Assembly: GCF_030064125.1 (NCBI RefSeq)
Contig: NZ_CP125957.1
Coordinates: 3,844,001-3,908,000 of the forward strand
DNA: 64,000 nt
Direction: 5' to 3'
Origin: Pseudomonas sp. G2-4
Lineage (GTDB): Bacteria; Pseudomonadota; Gammaproteobacteria; Pseudomonadales; Pseudomonadaceae
The stretch's first letter is position 1. Every line of letters begins with the position of its first letter. The notes beneath the pieces are model-generated. The model did not search any database and was not told the DNA's origin. It saw only the letters and a list, made by a program, of their open reading frames with translations. Below, piece by piece: positions 1 to 7,665 of the stretch. A program made the translations under genes and the position numbers.

Positions 1-2
1 CC

Positions 3-476
3 GAAGGCGAACCAACAGACGGCAGCCTCATCAAGGACTCGACCAAGGCAGCCGTCTCAAGCTTCATTACCGCTGGCAAGAACTTGCTGGGCGGCGTCAG
101 CGAAGGCGTGCTCGATGGCCGCGAATCGGCCCAGGGCGCCGACGGCGCCGCGATCATTTCTTCCAACGAGCAACTGAAAGACCGCGTCTCCATCGAAGTC
201 CTGAAGCTGGAGCCCGTTGACGACACCTTCAGCGTCACCCTCGGCTTCAAGAACAGCACCGACACGCAACTGCGCCTGATCAACCTCGGCCAAACAGGCG
301 CCTTGCTCGCCATCGACCAGGCCGGTTACGCCAACAGGCTGGCAGGGTTTGAAAACCCGGATGAAGTCACCATTCCGCCGAAGACGGCCGTGCGGCAGAA
401 GTTTGTGTTTGAAGGGTTGAACGAGGCGATCAGTTCGGTGCGGGTTTGGGGGCAGGATTATCGGGTTAAAAAATAG
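3..476 (+). CDS. C-terminal part of an unrecognised protein (5' end outside window)
   Basis: The reading frame is open from the left edge and ends at a TAA at 474-476, giving 157 visible residues. The usual start codon must lie upstream of the window; the TTG at 84 is inside the open frame and has no reason to be the start. The first third is rich in Gly, Ala and Ser with possible short helices. The last 90 residues look like a beta-rich domain with alternating hydrophobic residues ending in a basic tail. I do not recognise the family. The RES toxin gene converges on it with only 9 bases between the two stops. Confidence 0.7.
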   Translation, partial: EGEPTDGSLIKDSTKAAVSSFITAGKNLLGGVSEGVLDGRESAQGADGAAIISSNEQLKDRVSIEVLKLEPVDDTFSVTLGFKNSTDTQLRLINLGQTGALLAIDQAGYANRLAGFENPDEVTIPPKTAVRQKFVFEGLNEAISSVRVWGQDYRVKK

Positions 477-485
477 GGCTGGCGC

Positions 486-974
486 TCACTTAACCAATCG
501 AGTATCCAGGCCAAACCGCTCCTGCGAGACAAGCCTGAACTGATCCGCCGCCAAATCGCAGCTCACCAGCAGATTCCAGGAATGCTGAGTCACCGCCGAA
601 GGAATCAGTACAAAGGGATACTGCGCCAGCAGGTCGTCAGCAAACTGCTGCTGATTAGGCGATGGTCGAGCCGGAGCAAGCCAGTTTGGGTTCGGTACGT
701 CTTCGGCCTGAACCACTTTGATGAGCGCTGGATCCAGCACTTCAAAACATGTCAGTAGGTGAGGCACCCTATCTAATGCGTCGAATCCCAGGTGGGCGGC
801 GACTTCCAAAATGGCCGTAGACGGGTCAGCCGAAGCATAGATGACCCGCCGCCCAGGCGGATTCCAACGGCCACCGGTTCGTTGCGCCCCAATGCCGCTG
901 TCCCACGTATCCTTGTAGACCTCGCGGTCAAGGCGCCAAGCGTGCCATCGGCCGTCCCAGGGCAAAGGATTCAT
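486..974 (-). CDS. RES-domain toxin (NAD+-degrading type)
   Basis: A 162-residue protein with the hallmarks of the RES family: an early W-R-L, then GGRWNPPG near residues 34-41, an IYAS strand, an ILE near residue 55, and a late IPSAV...N segment. Arg, Glu and Ser at these positions form the active site in the family. Known RES toxins act in the cytoplasm and deplete NAD+ by phosphorolysis or hydrolysis. Its start overlaps the stop of the upstream antitoxin by 4 bases (ATGA), so the two are translationally coupled. Length is normal for the family. Assignment as the toxin half of an Xre/RES pair is firm by domain and context; activity is inferred. Confidence 0.9.
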   Translation of the reverse strand: MNPLPWDGRWHAWRLDREVYKDTWDSGIGAQRTGGRWNPPGRRVIYASADPSTAILEVAAHLGFDALDRVPHLLTCFEVLDPALIKVVQAEDVPNPNWLAPARPSPNQQQFADDLLAQYPFVLIPSAVTQHSWNLLVSCDLAADQFRLVSQERFGLDTRLVK

Positions 975-1474
975 TGATAAACTCCGTGTTCAATGCGGGT
1001 CAAGTAATCCTCCACCGCCTGAAAACCCAGCGAGTTGTCGATTAGCTCCAATGGCACGTATCCATCCAGGTACTTGCAGGGTTTTTTCAGCCAGTCCTCA
1101 GCCAACTGCTGGCTGCCAAAGACGTCGATGGCGTGCTCCAGGGTTTGGGCATACTGGAAAGCAATCGTACTCTGATGCTGGTTCAGTCGTATTGGCTTGG
1201 TCTCCTTAGCGAGACGCTGGACGGTTCTGACGGATCTCCCTGTAATGCGCTGAACCAGGTCGCGCTCCATGTACAGAGTGGACGTAGAAAGCATGTCCCT
1301 CACGTCGCTTAGGTAAAAGCCTTCCTGCGCGTACCGGATAATCAGCAGGCGCTCATCACTTTTTCGACCATGTAACAGAACCTCCGTAGGCTTTCTGGTG
1401 ACATCCCTCGTCCCCGCACCTGTTTTCCCCGTGGATTTGACGGCTAGCTTGTCTGCTTGCTTCGCTGCGGACAT
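971..1474 (-). CDS. Xre/MbcA/ParS-type antitoxin partner of RES toxin
   Basis: I place the start at the ATG at 1474 (167 residues), because a GAGG ribosome site lies about 8 bases upstream and the inverted-repeat operator lies just before it. Longer readings run through that operator. The middle of the protein holds a helix-turn-helix-like stretch (residues about 70-90, with SVRTVQRLAKE). The C-terminus (DWLKKP, YLDGYVPLELI, YLTRIEHGVY) matches the toxin-binding domain typical of antitoxins paired with RES proteins. It should neutralise the RES toxin by direct binding and repress the operon. The N-terminal 40 residues are Lys/Thr rich and probably disordered. Confidence 0.88.
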   Translation of the reverse strand: MSAAKQADKLAVKSTGKTGAGTRDVTRKPTEVLLHGRKSDERLLIIRYAQEGFYLSDVRDMLSTSTLYMERDLVQRITGRSVRTVQRLAKETKPIRLNQHQSTIAFQYAQTLEHAIDVFGSQQLAEDWLKKPCKYLDGYVPLELIDNSLGFQAVEDYLTRIEHGVYQ

Positions 1475-1489
1475 AACGTTGACCTCATT

Positions 1490-1524
1490 GCGACATTTGA
1501 CGTAATCATAGCGCCAAATGTCGC
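1490..1524 (-). promoter_or_regulatory. Palindromic operator overlapping the toxin-antitoxin promoter
   Basis: Two 13-bp arms, GCGACATTTGACG (1490-1502) and CGCCAAATGTCGC (1512-1524), form an inverted repeat with one mismatch around a 9-bp centre. Read on the minus strand, the centre contains TATGAT, a good -10 box, so binding would block the promoter. It lies 16 bp upstream of the chosen antitoxin start. Autorepression by the antitoxin is inferred from position and family. Confidence 0.75.
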
Positions 1525-1797
1525 GACAGCGGCAAATCGGTTCGTCGGCCTTGCCGTATAAGGTTTCAGGCATCGGTCTGTCCTCACGTTGTAAAACGAA
1601 GCTGAGCGTGCCGGATACCACACAGGGCACTGAGACAACGCCAGATCGTAAGTGCAGTACTTCCGAAGGCCAACCTTAAAAAGTTGTCAGAGACTTCCTC
1701 GTTTTCTCCCAAAGCGATCACTTGCCCGTAGGACGGTGTTCAATGACAGTCTGTGTGGCTACAACATCAAACGTCATTGCCTACATCCACTACAGAA
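1525..1797. other. Intergenic stretch, no gene seen
   Basis: Beyond the operator nothing convincing is present. Short open frames here lack a ribosome site and resemble no protein I know. The stretch separates the toxin-antitoxin operon from the 3' end of the exporter gene. Confidence 0.5.
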
Positions 1798-2721
1798 TCA
1801 GCTGGCTCTCGCCCCTCTCACCGGCTCAAAATTCAACGCAAGCACACTCACCAACACGATAACCGCCCCAACAATCACCATCGTCGCCGGACGTTCGGCC
1901 AGGACTAAAGAAGCCATCAACATCGCGCTGGGCGGTATCAGGTAAAGCGCCATGGAGGCTCGGCTCACGTCGCAGTGGGACAGCACGTAAGCCCAGGCGA
2001 GGTACGCCAGCGCGCTGGGGAAAATGCCGAGAAACAACACCGCCAGGTTCACCGAAGCCGAAGCCTGTCGCGCCGCGCCCAACACCCCCGGTGCGAAAAT
2101 GAACAACAGGATTGTGCCCGACCACACGGTGTAGCAAACCATGGTCAAGCCGTCGTAGCGATGGGTATGGCGCTTCTGCAAAGAGAAATACACACTCCAG
2201 GACAGCGCCGCCAGCAGGATCAATAGTCCACGGGCGTCCATGTCACCCAAGCCCCGATCCCCCGTGACCACCACGGCAGCGCCCAGCAAGCCGCACAGTA
2301 CACAGCCCCATTGCCAACCGCCGACCCTGTCCTTGAAGACAAAATGCGCCAGCAACGTGCTGAACAAAGGCGTGGACTGGGCCAACACACTCGCCGCCCC
2401 GGCACTGACGCCCCGCTGGCCGTAATTAAGAGCGATGTGGTGCAGACTCACGGCAAAGAAACCCAATACCGCCAACAACGGCAAATCCCCGACACGCGGC
2501 CAGGAAATACCCTTCGCCATCGCCACGACGGCCATGAACACCGAGGCGATGAGAAACCGCACCAACGCCAGCTGACCCGGTTCGTAGGCCTGCAAGCCGA
2601 TGCGAATACCAATCGGCGAATAAGCCCAGCAAAGAATCACGAACATCGTCGCCAGGATCACTTTCACGTGGCGGCTGCTGGGGTTCTTCAAGCCTTCAAA
2701 CGGCACACAACGGGTTTCCAT
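1798..2721 (-). CDS. DMT-superfamily (EamA) transporter
   Basis: A 307-residue inner-membrane protein with about ten hydrophobic helices arranged as two EamA repeats, each near 130 residues. The first helix starts at residue 20 (VILATMFVILCW) and the C-terminal helices end in a short basic tail. EamA proteins export amino acids, metabolites or drugs; the substrate cannot be read from sequence. The gene is transcribed away from a LysR gene 110 bp off, the usual layout for a LysR-controlled exporter. The start at 2721 leaves a 19-residue soluble lead; a slightly later Met is possible. Confidence 0.85.
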   Translation of the reverse strand: METRCVPFEGLKNPSSRHVKVILATMFVILCWAYSPIGIRIGLQAYEPGQLALVRFLIASVFMAVVAMAKGISWPRVGDLPLLAVLGFFAVSLHHIALNYGQRGVSAGAASVLAQSTPLFSTLLAHFVFKDRVGGWQWGCVLCGLLGAAVVVTGDRGLGDMDARGLLILLAALSWSVYFSLQKRHTHRYDGLTMVCYTVWSGTILLFIFAPGVLGAARQASASVNLAVLFLGIFPSALAYLAWAYVLSHCDVSRASMALYLIPPSAMLMASLVLAERPATMVIVGAVIVLVSVLALNFEPVRGARAS

Positions 2722-2831
2722 TCAGAGTTCCTGCGCACTGAGCGTCTGGTCGATTTACCCTGAAGTATCAAAACCACCCATCATCAGTACAAGTGACTTA
2801 AACTTACCCAACCATTCACTTTGGATGAGCT

Positions 2832-3698
2832 ATGGAACTGTCCCAACTGCGCATGCTCAAGACCGTCTGCGACACCGGCAGCATCGCCCGTGCCGCCGAA
2901 GTGCTGCACTGCGTGCCGTCCAACATCACGGCACGGCTCAAATCCCTGGAGCGGGAGCTGGGTACACCGTTGTTTTTCCGTGAAGGTCGCGGCTTGCGGG
3001 TCAGCCCGGCGGGCGAAGTGTTCCTGGGATACGCGACAAAAATCCTCGGCCTGACGGAAGAAGCCCGCCGCGCGGTCAACCCCAGCCACACGCCAAGCGG
3101 ACCGCTGCGCATTGGCGCCATCGAATCCAGCGCCACGGGGCGCCTGCCGCAGTTATTGGCCAAATACCACGCGCAGTATCCTCAGGTGTCGCTGGAGCTG
3201 AGCACGGGGACTTGGGCGCAGTTGCTGGACGACACCCAGCACCACCGGCTCGACGGGGTGATCGTGGCGGTAGACGTGGAACGGCCCGGACTCAAGCGTG
3301 CCGTGATGTACCGCGAAGACCTGATGCTCATCGCCTCCGAGTCCCACGGCCCCTTGCGCAACGCGGCAGACCTGCAAGGCAAGGCCATCTTCATGTGGCC
3401 CCCGGGCTGCCCGTACCGCTTGGCCCTGGAACAGTGGCTGCTGCGCCATGACCAAGTGCAACCGATCATCAGCATCGCCAGCTATGGCGCCATCGTCGGC
3501 TGCGTCAGTGCCGGCGCCGGCGTCTCACTGGTGCCTCGGGGGATCTATGAGCAATACCGCCAGGGAGCTGGGTGGACAGGGTATGAATTTCCGGAGCTGA
3601 CGGGCATCGATAACCTGTTCTACTGGCATGAAAACGCTGGCCGGCACCCTGCCAGAGAAGCGTTTTTGACGATGTTGAAGACGGAGTTTGAAGGGTAG
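2832..3698 (+). CDS. LysR-family transcriptional regulator
   Basis: 288 residues with an N-terminal winged helix-turn-helix (residues about 3-60: TGSIARAAEVLHCVPSNIT, then REGRGLRVSPAGE) and a periplasmic-binding-like effector domain. Length is usual. It probably controls the divergent DMT exporter and itself from the 110-bp gap, where a TTCACTTTG / CAAGTGA pair could be part of an operator. The last 50 codons plus the downstream sequence are present a second time at 6167-6316, so its 3' end marks one side of a duplicated block. Confidence 0.9.
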   Translation: MELSQLRMLKTVCDTGSIARAAEVLHCVPSNITARLKSLERELGTPLFFREGRGLRVSPAGEVFLGYATKILGLTEEARRAVNPSHTPSGPLRIGAIESSATGRLPQLLAKYHAQYPQVSLELSTGTWAQLLDDTQHHRLDGVIVAVDVERPGLKRAVMYREDLMLIASESHGPLRNAADLQGKAIFMWPPGCPYRLALEQWLLRHDQVQPIISIASYGAIVGCVSAGAGVSLVPRGIYEQYRQGAGWTGYEFPELTGIDNLFYWHENAGRHPAREAFLTMLKTEFEG

Positions 3699-3780
3699 CG
3701 GCAACCCCTCTTCACAAAAGTCATTGGGCTGCGCTGAGCAGCATCCCGCTGACCATCCTTGCGCACTCTTGTGCACTCTT

Positions 3781-4007
3781 GTGGCGAGGGGATTTATCCC
3801 CGTTGGGCCGCGGAGCGGCCCCAAAGCTCACAACTCGGTCCACCGACCCACACAACCCCCGTGGCGAGGGAGCTTGCTCCCGCTGGGTTGCGAAGCGACC
3901 CCAACCAAGCTGAACGCGTTCTGCCTGATGCACCGCGGGGGTAGGTTTCAGGGCTGCTGCGCAGCCCAGCGGGAGCAAGCTCCCTCGCCACGGGTCCTCA
4001 TCAGCCT
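3781..4007. repeat. 227-bp composite REP block, copy 1
   Basis: Opens with GTGGCGAGGGGATTTATCCC, contains a second GTGGCGAGGGAGCTTGCTCC module, and closes with an inverted module ending CTCCCTCGCCACGGG. The same 227 bp with the same module order occurs at 6391-6617 and 7666-7892. Modules are hairpin-forming and of the REP type common between genes in fluorescent pseudomonads. The text just before it (3717-3780) is also shared with the other copies. Confidence 0.85.
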
Positions 4008-4010
4008 CGG

Positions 4011-4124
4011 GAGTTTGGCGAGAGCCCGACGCCACCGGCTGTTCAAGGTCCTTCGATCAGCCAGGTGATTGAATGTTTGCGGGAGTCGTTCATGGCTCGG
4101 CCGGTTCCAAGCGAGGCGGACTGA
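4011..4124 (+). pseudogene. 3' fragment of a HIT-family gene
   Basis: Translating from 4011 gives EFGESPTPPAVQGPSISQVIE, which aligns with the C-terminus of the intact HIT protein encoded at 6695-7195 (EFGESPTPPTIQGPSIEQVIE). The fragment runs on to a TGA at 4122-4124 with about ten extra residues. No HIT catalytic region is present. It begins directly at the end of the REP block, so the 5' part was lost at that junction. Confidence 0.85.
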
Positions 4125-4169
4125 AGGTGCGTTTCGACTGGAAGCTTGGGCCCGCGCTTAGCAAGGATC

Positions 4170-4387
4170 TGCACAATTGGACCTGAGCGACTCAGGAGAG
4201 AGATCTGCTGAAATCGGCGTGATCGGACGGTTCCTACAGAACATGAAACCGTCGGCTCGTTTCCACGTAGAAGTCTCATGATTCCTACGAAGCTCTCGGA
4301 AACCCTCACCTTGTCCGCCTTCTTCGCCAAATTTATAGTACTTCCCATCGCCAAAAAGGGTGATTAGGTTTGGCGACCTCAAAGCAG
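4170..4387 (+). other. Conserved leader-like element, copy A
   Basis: About 200 bp that match 7945-8130 at most positions: GGTTCCTACAGAA, CCGTCGGCTCGTTTCCAC, TAGAAGTCTCA, GATTCCTAC, AAGCTCTCGGAA, CTCACCTTGTCCGCC, AAATTTATAGT, then AGGTTTGGCGACCT. It is non-coding in any convincing frame. Both copies end with the GTTTGGCGACC box shortly before a different small gene, so it may carry a promoter and a 5' leader. Function unknown. Confidence 0.6.
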
Positions 4388-4531
4388 ATGTACAACTTTC
4401 ATTGTGACGCGGCTGAACGAATAATGCAGTTGACTCAAATTCTTTCGGAAGATCCGAAGGAATCTAAAGTATTTGCGAAGCACATGGGGGTGTACACCAA
4501 AACGGGCAAACTTACCGCTGCTTATCGCTAA
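4388..4531 (+). CDS. Possible 47-residue small protein
   Basis: An open frame starting ATG TAC AAC immediately after leader element A and ending TAA at 4529-4531. The peptide begins MYNFHCDAAERIMQL and ends GKLTAAYR; it looks amphipathic, with an acidic-basic middle (SEDPKESKVF). I do not recognise it. Support is positional: the second copy of the element also precedes a small protein gene. There is no strong ribosome site beyond AAAGCAG. It could be a chance frame. Confidence 0.4.
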   Translation: MYNFHCDAAERIMQLTQILSEDPKESKVFAKHMGVYTKTGKLTAAYR

Positions 4532-4740
4532 ATTTATCAAGACATCCCTCCGTTCGCTTTGGGCTTCCATTAATGAGATAGGGATGTCGGCAACTGTATT
4601 TACTACCCTGGCAGGCAGATCTGGACTTTCATGTTTTTATAATGTGCTGTTTTTGCTGCTTTCGAATTGTTGTGGTGTGGAGAATTTCACTGCCCCATGA
4701 AAAACTCAGACATGGAATTTAAATCAAAAGGAATAAGCGC
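4532..4740. other. AT-rich intergenic stretch before a secreted protein gene
   Basis: Low-GC sequence without a convincing coding frame. It should hold the promoter of the secreted protein gene, whose ribosome site AAGGAATAAGCGC lies at its end. The base composition matches the two following genes and differs from the flanking chromosome. Confidence 0.5.
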
Positions 4741-5187
4741 ATGAAGATGTTGAAATCTGTTTTGTCGGTACTGGCTGTTAGTATTGTGGTGGCGAGTTCA
4801 GCGCTGGCAGGTCCTCCAGTAGCTATTACTTTCAAGAATCTTGGAACAGCCGACGCTACGTACAAGATTGTTACAAACAATGAAGCCACGACTAATGCAA
4901 ATTCGATCCAGAAACCAGTAACTACTGTCAAGGCGGGTGGCGTTGATACTTATACCGTTCAGAGCAATCTCTCACCTATTGCCAACTATGCGAACCTGCG
5001 CTACACCATTGGTGGGAAGACTTGCACGTTCCAGGCAACCTTCGTTGGGACAGTCGGCCCATTAGGTTCGACTACTCCAAAATGGAAAAATACGGCAACG
5101 CCTAGTGGTGGCGCAGTGTGTACGGCGAAAGTAACGTCGACCAATACCTCCACATACGCCTGGGCTGTTGTGTTTACCATGAAGTAA
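4741..5187 (+). CDS. Small exported protein, unknown function
   Basis: 148 residues with a clear Sec signal peptide: basic start MKMLKS, hydrophobic core, and a probable cut after ALA at residue 23. The mature part is rich in Thr, Asn and Ala and has two cysteines, in GGKTCTF and GGAVCTA, likely to form one disulphide. The pattern of alternating residues suggests a small beta-sandwich. An AAGGA ribosome site lies 8 bases before the ATG. GC content is clearly below that of neighbours. I do not recognise a family; a secreted or periplasmic role is inferred from the signal only. Confidence 0.75.
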   Translation: MKMLKSVLSVLAVSIVVASSALAGPPVAITFKNLGTADATYKIVTNNEATTNANSIQKPVTTVKAGGVDTYTVQSNLSPIANYANLRYTIGGKTCTFQATFVGTVGPLGSTTPKWKNTATPSGGAVCTAKVTSTNTSTYAWAVVFTMK

Positions 5188-5362
5188 GGCCCAAGCCGGG
5201 CCTAGCGGGGTGGCTGCTTGCGCAGAGGCTGCCTGTGCCACTGGGCCTGCGCCGGTTTTGTTCGTTCGTTCATCGTGAAACATTACAATTTTTCTGAGTG
5301 CTGCCGATAATAATTTACTAGTCAGGCATTCAGGGATGGCTGATAACAGGGAGGACATTATC

Positions 5363-6136
5363 TTGGTCGTTTCAATTAATTCAAATGCATTTTCTGGCTC
5401 GCAGGTTTCCAATATGAAGGCGAGCAAAAATGAATCACTAAAGAAAAGTCAGGCAGCAACTGAGAACGCTGATGTTGGCAGTCAGAAAAATACCAGTAGC
5501 CTTTCTTCACTCTCCCTGCAGTTGAGTGAGAGTGCCGCGCGTGCGGCGGCAAGGGATTCGAGCTTGAGCAGAAAAGAGCTTAGCGCGAAAGCGAGTGAGC
5601 TTTTAAGCAAGATTTCCGGTGATCGTTATTTTGCCAACAAAAAAACCAATGATGCTGAAGTGCCTGATACTCAGGACCCGGGGTTATTGGCACGTGCGAG
5701 CAATGCAACACAATTTGTGAATGGCAGTGGTAAAAACCCATTTGCGGGTATGTCGAGCGATCAGCTCTCATTGATCATCTATGATGACAGTGGGAGTTTT
5801 ACGACTAATGAGCGCCGCGCGGCGTGGAGTGAGTCATACGATCAGGAATATGCCTGGCGGCAGAAAGTTGTTGCCCATTCGATCGCGGAATACAATGAAA
5901 CTGGAAAACTGACGAATTTCTTTGCTGCAGCACTTGAGCACTACAAGGATTTGCCCGCTATTGAGCAGGCACAATACCCTAATAGTTATGAGGCGAAGTT
6001 GCAGGGTTGGATAGCGCTCGATTTCAACTACAAGACCAATACCGTTGAGGGTAAGGGAAGTGCTCAGGACGTGATGGACAAGGTCTTGAATCTCGACAAG
6101 GAGACGTTTGATAACGCTGGTGCAGATGCGGTTTGA
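5363..6136 (+). CDS. Unrecognised Ser/Ala-rich protein
   Basis: I choose the TTG at 5363 because GGGAGGA lies 8 bases upstream; this gives 257 residues starting MVVSINSN. The first 100 residues are Ser/Ala/Lys rich and look disordered or coiled. The rest is mixed helical with conserved-looking aromatic clusters (WSESYDQEYAWRQK, NFFAAALEHYKDL, LQGWIALDFNY). There is no signal peptide, membrane segment or catalytic motif that I can name. GC is low. It sits alone between the secreted protein and a LysR 3' relic, inside the segment that appears to have been inserted. Function unknown. Confidence 0.75.
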   Translation: MVVSINSNAFSGSQVSNMKASKNESLKKSQAATENADVGSQKNTSSLSSLSLQLSESAARAAARDSSLSRKELSAKASELLSKISGDRYFANKKTNDAEVPDTQDPGLLARASNATQFVNGSGKNPFAGMSSDQLSLIIYDDSGSFTTNERRAAWSESYDQEYAWRQKVVAHSIAEYNETGKLTNFFAAALEHYKDLPAIEQAQYPNSYEAKLQGWIALDFNYKTNTVEGKGSAQDVMDKVLNLDKETFDNAGADAV

Positions 6137-6166
6137 GCGGCGTAATTTCTGCCCTCTTTTTTCTTT

Positions 6167-6316
6167 ATGCAGTACCGCCAGAGGGCTGGCTGGAAAAGAT
6201 ATGAACTCCCTGAACTGAGGGGCATCGATAACCTTTTCTACTGGCATGAAAACGCTGGCCAGCATCCTGCCAGAGAGGCGTTTTTGACGATGTTGAAGAC
6301 GGAGTTTAAAGAGTAG
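6167..6316 (+). pseudogene. 3' fragment of the LysR gene, duplicated
   Basis: Translates as a 49-residue tail with YELPELRGIDNLFYWHENAG and PAREAFLTMLKTEF, aligned with the last 50 residues of the LysR protein that ends at 3698. Offset between the copies is 2618 bp. Several substitutions separate them, so the event is not recent or the donor was a related strain. The DNA-binding part is missing. Homology continues into the REP block downstream. Confidence 0.9.
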
Positions 6317-6390
6317 CTGCAACACCCTCCCCACAAAAGCTATTGGGGCTGCGCTGAGCGATATCCCGCTGGCCATTCTTGTGCACTCTT

Positions 6391-6617
6391 GTGGCGAGGG
6401 GATTTATCCCCGTTGGGCCGCGAAGCGGCCCCAAAGCTTTCACCTAGGTCCACCTACCAACACAACCCCCGTGGCGAGGGAGCTTGCTCCCGCTGGGTCG
6501 CGAAGCGACCCCAACCAAGCTGAACGCGTTCTGCCTGATGCACCGCGGGGGTAGGTTTCAGGGCTGCTGCGCAGCCCAGCGGGAGCAAGCTCCCTCGCCA
6601 CGGGTCCTCATCAGCCT
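6391..6617. repeat. 227-bp composite REP block, copy 2
   Basis: Same modules and length as the copies at 3781 and 7666. The bases that follow (TGCCTGTCAGCGCACGACTG) are shared with copy 3 but not copy 1. Copy 1 instead runs straight into the HIT fragment. Confidence 0.85.
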
Positions 6618-6694
6618 TGCCTGTCAGCGCACGACTGAAAATGTTACATAGTTGAAGGGATAGTCCTAAACCGCACCATGACACGGAGTCTGCT

Positions 6695-7195
6695 TTGGAA
6701 CTAGCACCACCGTTTATCCTCCATGAAACGAGCCATTGGACAGTCAACCATCACTTGGCCTCCGCCCTGCCCGGCTACCTCATGCTCGGCTCCAAGGCTC
6801 ACGTGAACTCACTGGCCCAACTGCCCACACCCGCGCTAGCAGAGCTGGGCGGCCTGATGGCACACATCCAGAGCGTCCTTGAAACACAGCTCAACCCCAA
6901 ATGGCTTTACATCAGCCGATTCGGCCACGACCCGCGCTACCCCATCCACTTCCATTTCATTCCGGTGTACGACTGGGTCGAGGCATTGTTTTGGAAAGAT
7001 ACGCGGTACAGGCTGCTGGAGACTTTTGGGAGCCAAGGGAATGCCCGGACATTGACCGACGGCGCGGAGCTGACGTTGTTCATTTGGCGGGAGTTTGGCG
7101 AGAGCCCGACGCCGCCAACCATTCAGGGGCCGTCAATTGAGCAAGTCATTGAAAGATTGCGTCAGTCATTCAAATCAGCTGTACCAGTCACATGA
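6695..7195 (+). CDS. HIT-family protein
   Basis: 166 residues starting at TTG 6695. The core signature is PIHFHFIPVYDW near residues 88-99, a His-x-His pattern of the histidine triad, preceded by ISRFGHD. HIT enzymes bind or cleave nucleotides such as ApnA or nucleoside phosphoramidates in the cytoplasm. The third triad histidine is replaced (HFHFIP), so activity needs caution. The C-terminal half is divergent from standard HIT proteins. The stop overlaps the start of the cytochrome gene by 4 bases. Its last 35 codons occur as a relic at 4011. Confidence 0.75.
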   Translation: MELAPPFILHETSHWTVNHHLASALPGYLMLGSKAHVNSLAQLPTPALAELGGLMAHIQSVLETQLNPKWLYISRFGHDPRYPIHFHFIPVYDWVEALFWKDTRYRLLETFGSQGNARTLTDGAELTLFIWREFGESPTPPTIQGPSIEQVIERLRQSFKSAVPVT

Positions 7196-7572
7196 AAATC
7201 AAAACATCATTCGTCGCTCTACTCAGCATTTTGTCATTCATCCAAACGTCGGTCTCCTTCGCGGGCAACGCCAATGGGAAAACGCTCTATCTTCAGCGAT
7301 GTGCCGTGTGCCATGGCGCGGACATCAAGGGAACAGGACCGTTGGCCAAGAAGAGCAACCCTCCAACCCCTGACCTTACGACACCCGCCTTCAAGAAACG
7401 ACTGACCGATTACCCGGGTGTGATTGTCTCTTCAATCATACTTCGCCCAAATGGAAACCTGATTCCAAGGACCTTGAAAGAGAATGGCGTGAAGATCCCG
7501 CCGCACCCTTGGAGCGTCAAGGACCTGCGCGATCTACATCAATACATGAGTGACGTCATTTCAAATAAATGA
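7192..7572 (+). CDS. Small exported c-type cytochrome-like protein
   Basis: 126 residues with a signal peptide (MKIKTSFVALLSILSF...SFAG) and one haem-binding CxxCH, in LQRCAVCHGADIKG, around residue 38. Mono-haem class I cytochromes normally add a distal Met late in the chain. Here the only later Met is in QYMSD near the C-terminus, so the sixth ligand is uncertain. It should be periplasmic. It is translationally coupled to the HIT gene, an odd pairing with no evident functional link. Confidence 0.85.
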   Translation: MKIKTSFVALLSILSFIQTSVSFAGNANGKTLYLQRCAVCHGADIKGTGPLAKKSNPPTPDLTTPAFKKRLTDYPGVIVSSIILRPNGNLIPRTLKENGVKIPPHPWSVKDLRDLHQYMSDVISNK

Positions 7573-7665
7573 TCTTGCAATCAAAGACGAGTGCAGAGTC
7601 CAAGGTTCATTATTAGGTACAAAAACTATTGGGCTGCGCTGAGCGGTATCTCGCCGACCATTCTT

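Noticed and set aside
1652..1945. Short plus-strand frame between the antitoxin and the exporter gene
   Set aside because: No ribosome site, no family resemblance, and it overlaps the 3' end of the exporter gene on the other strand.
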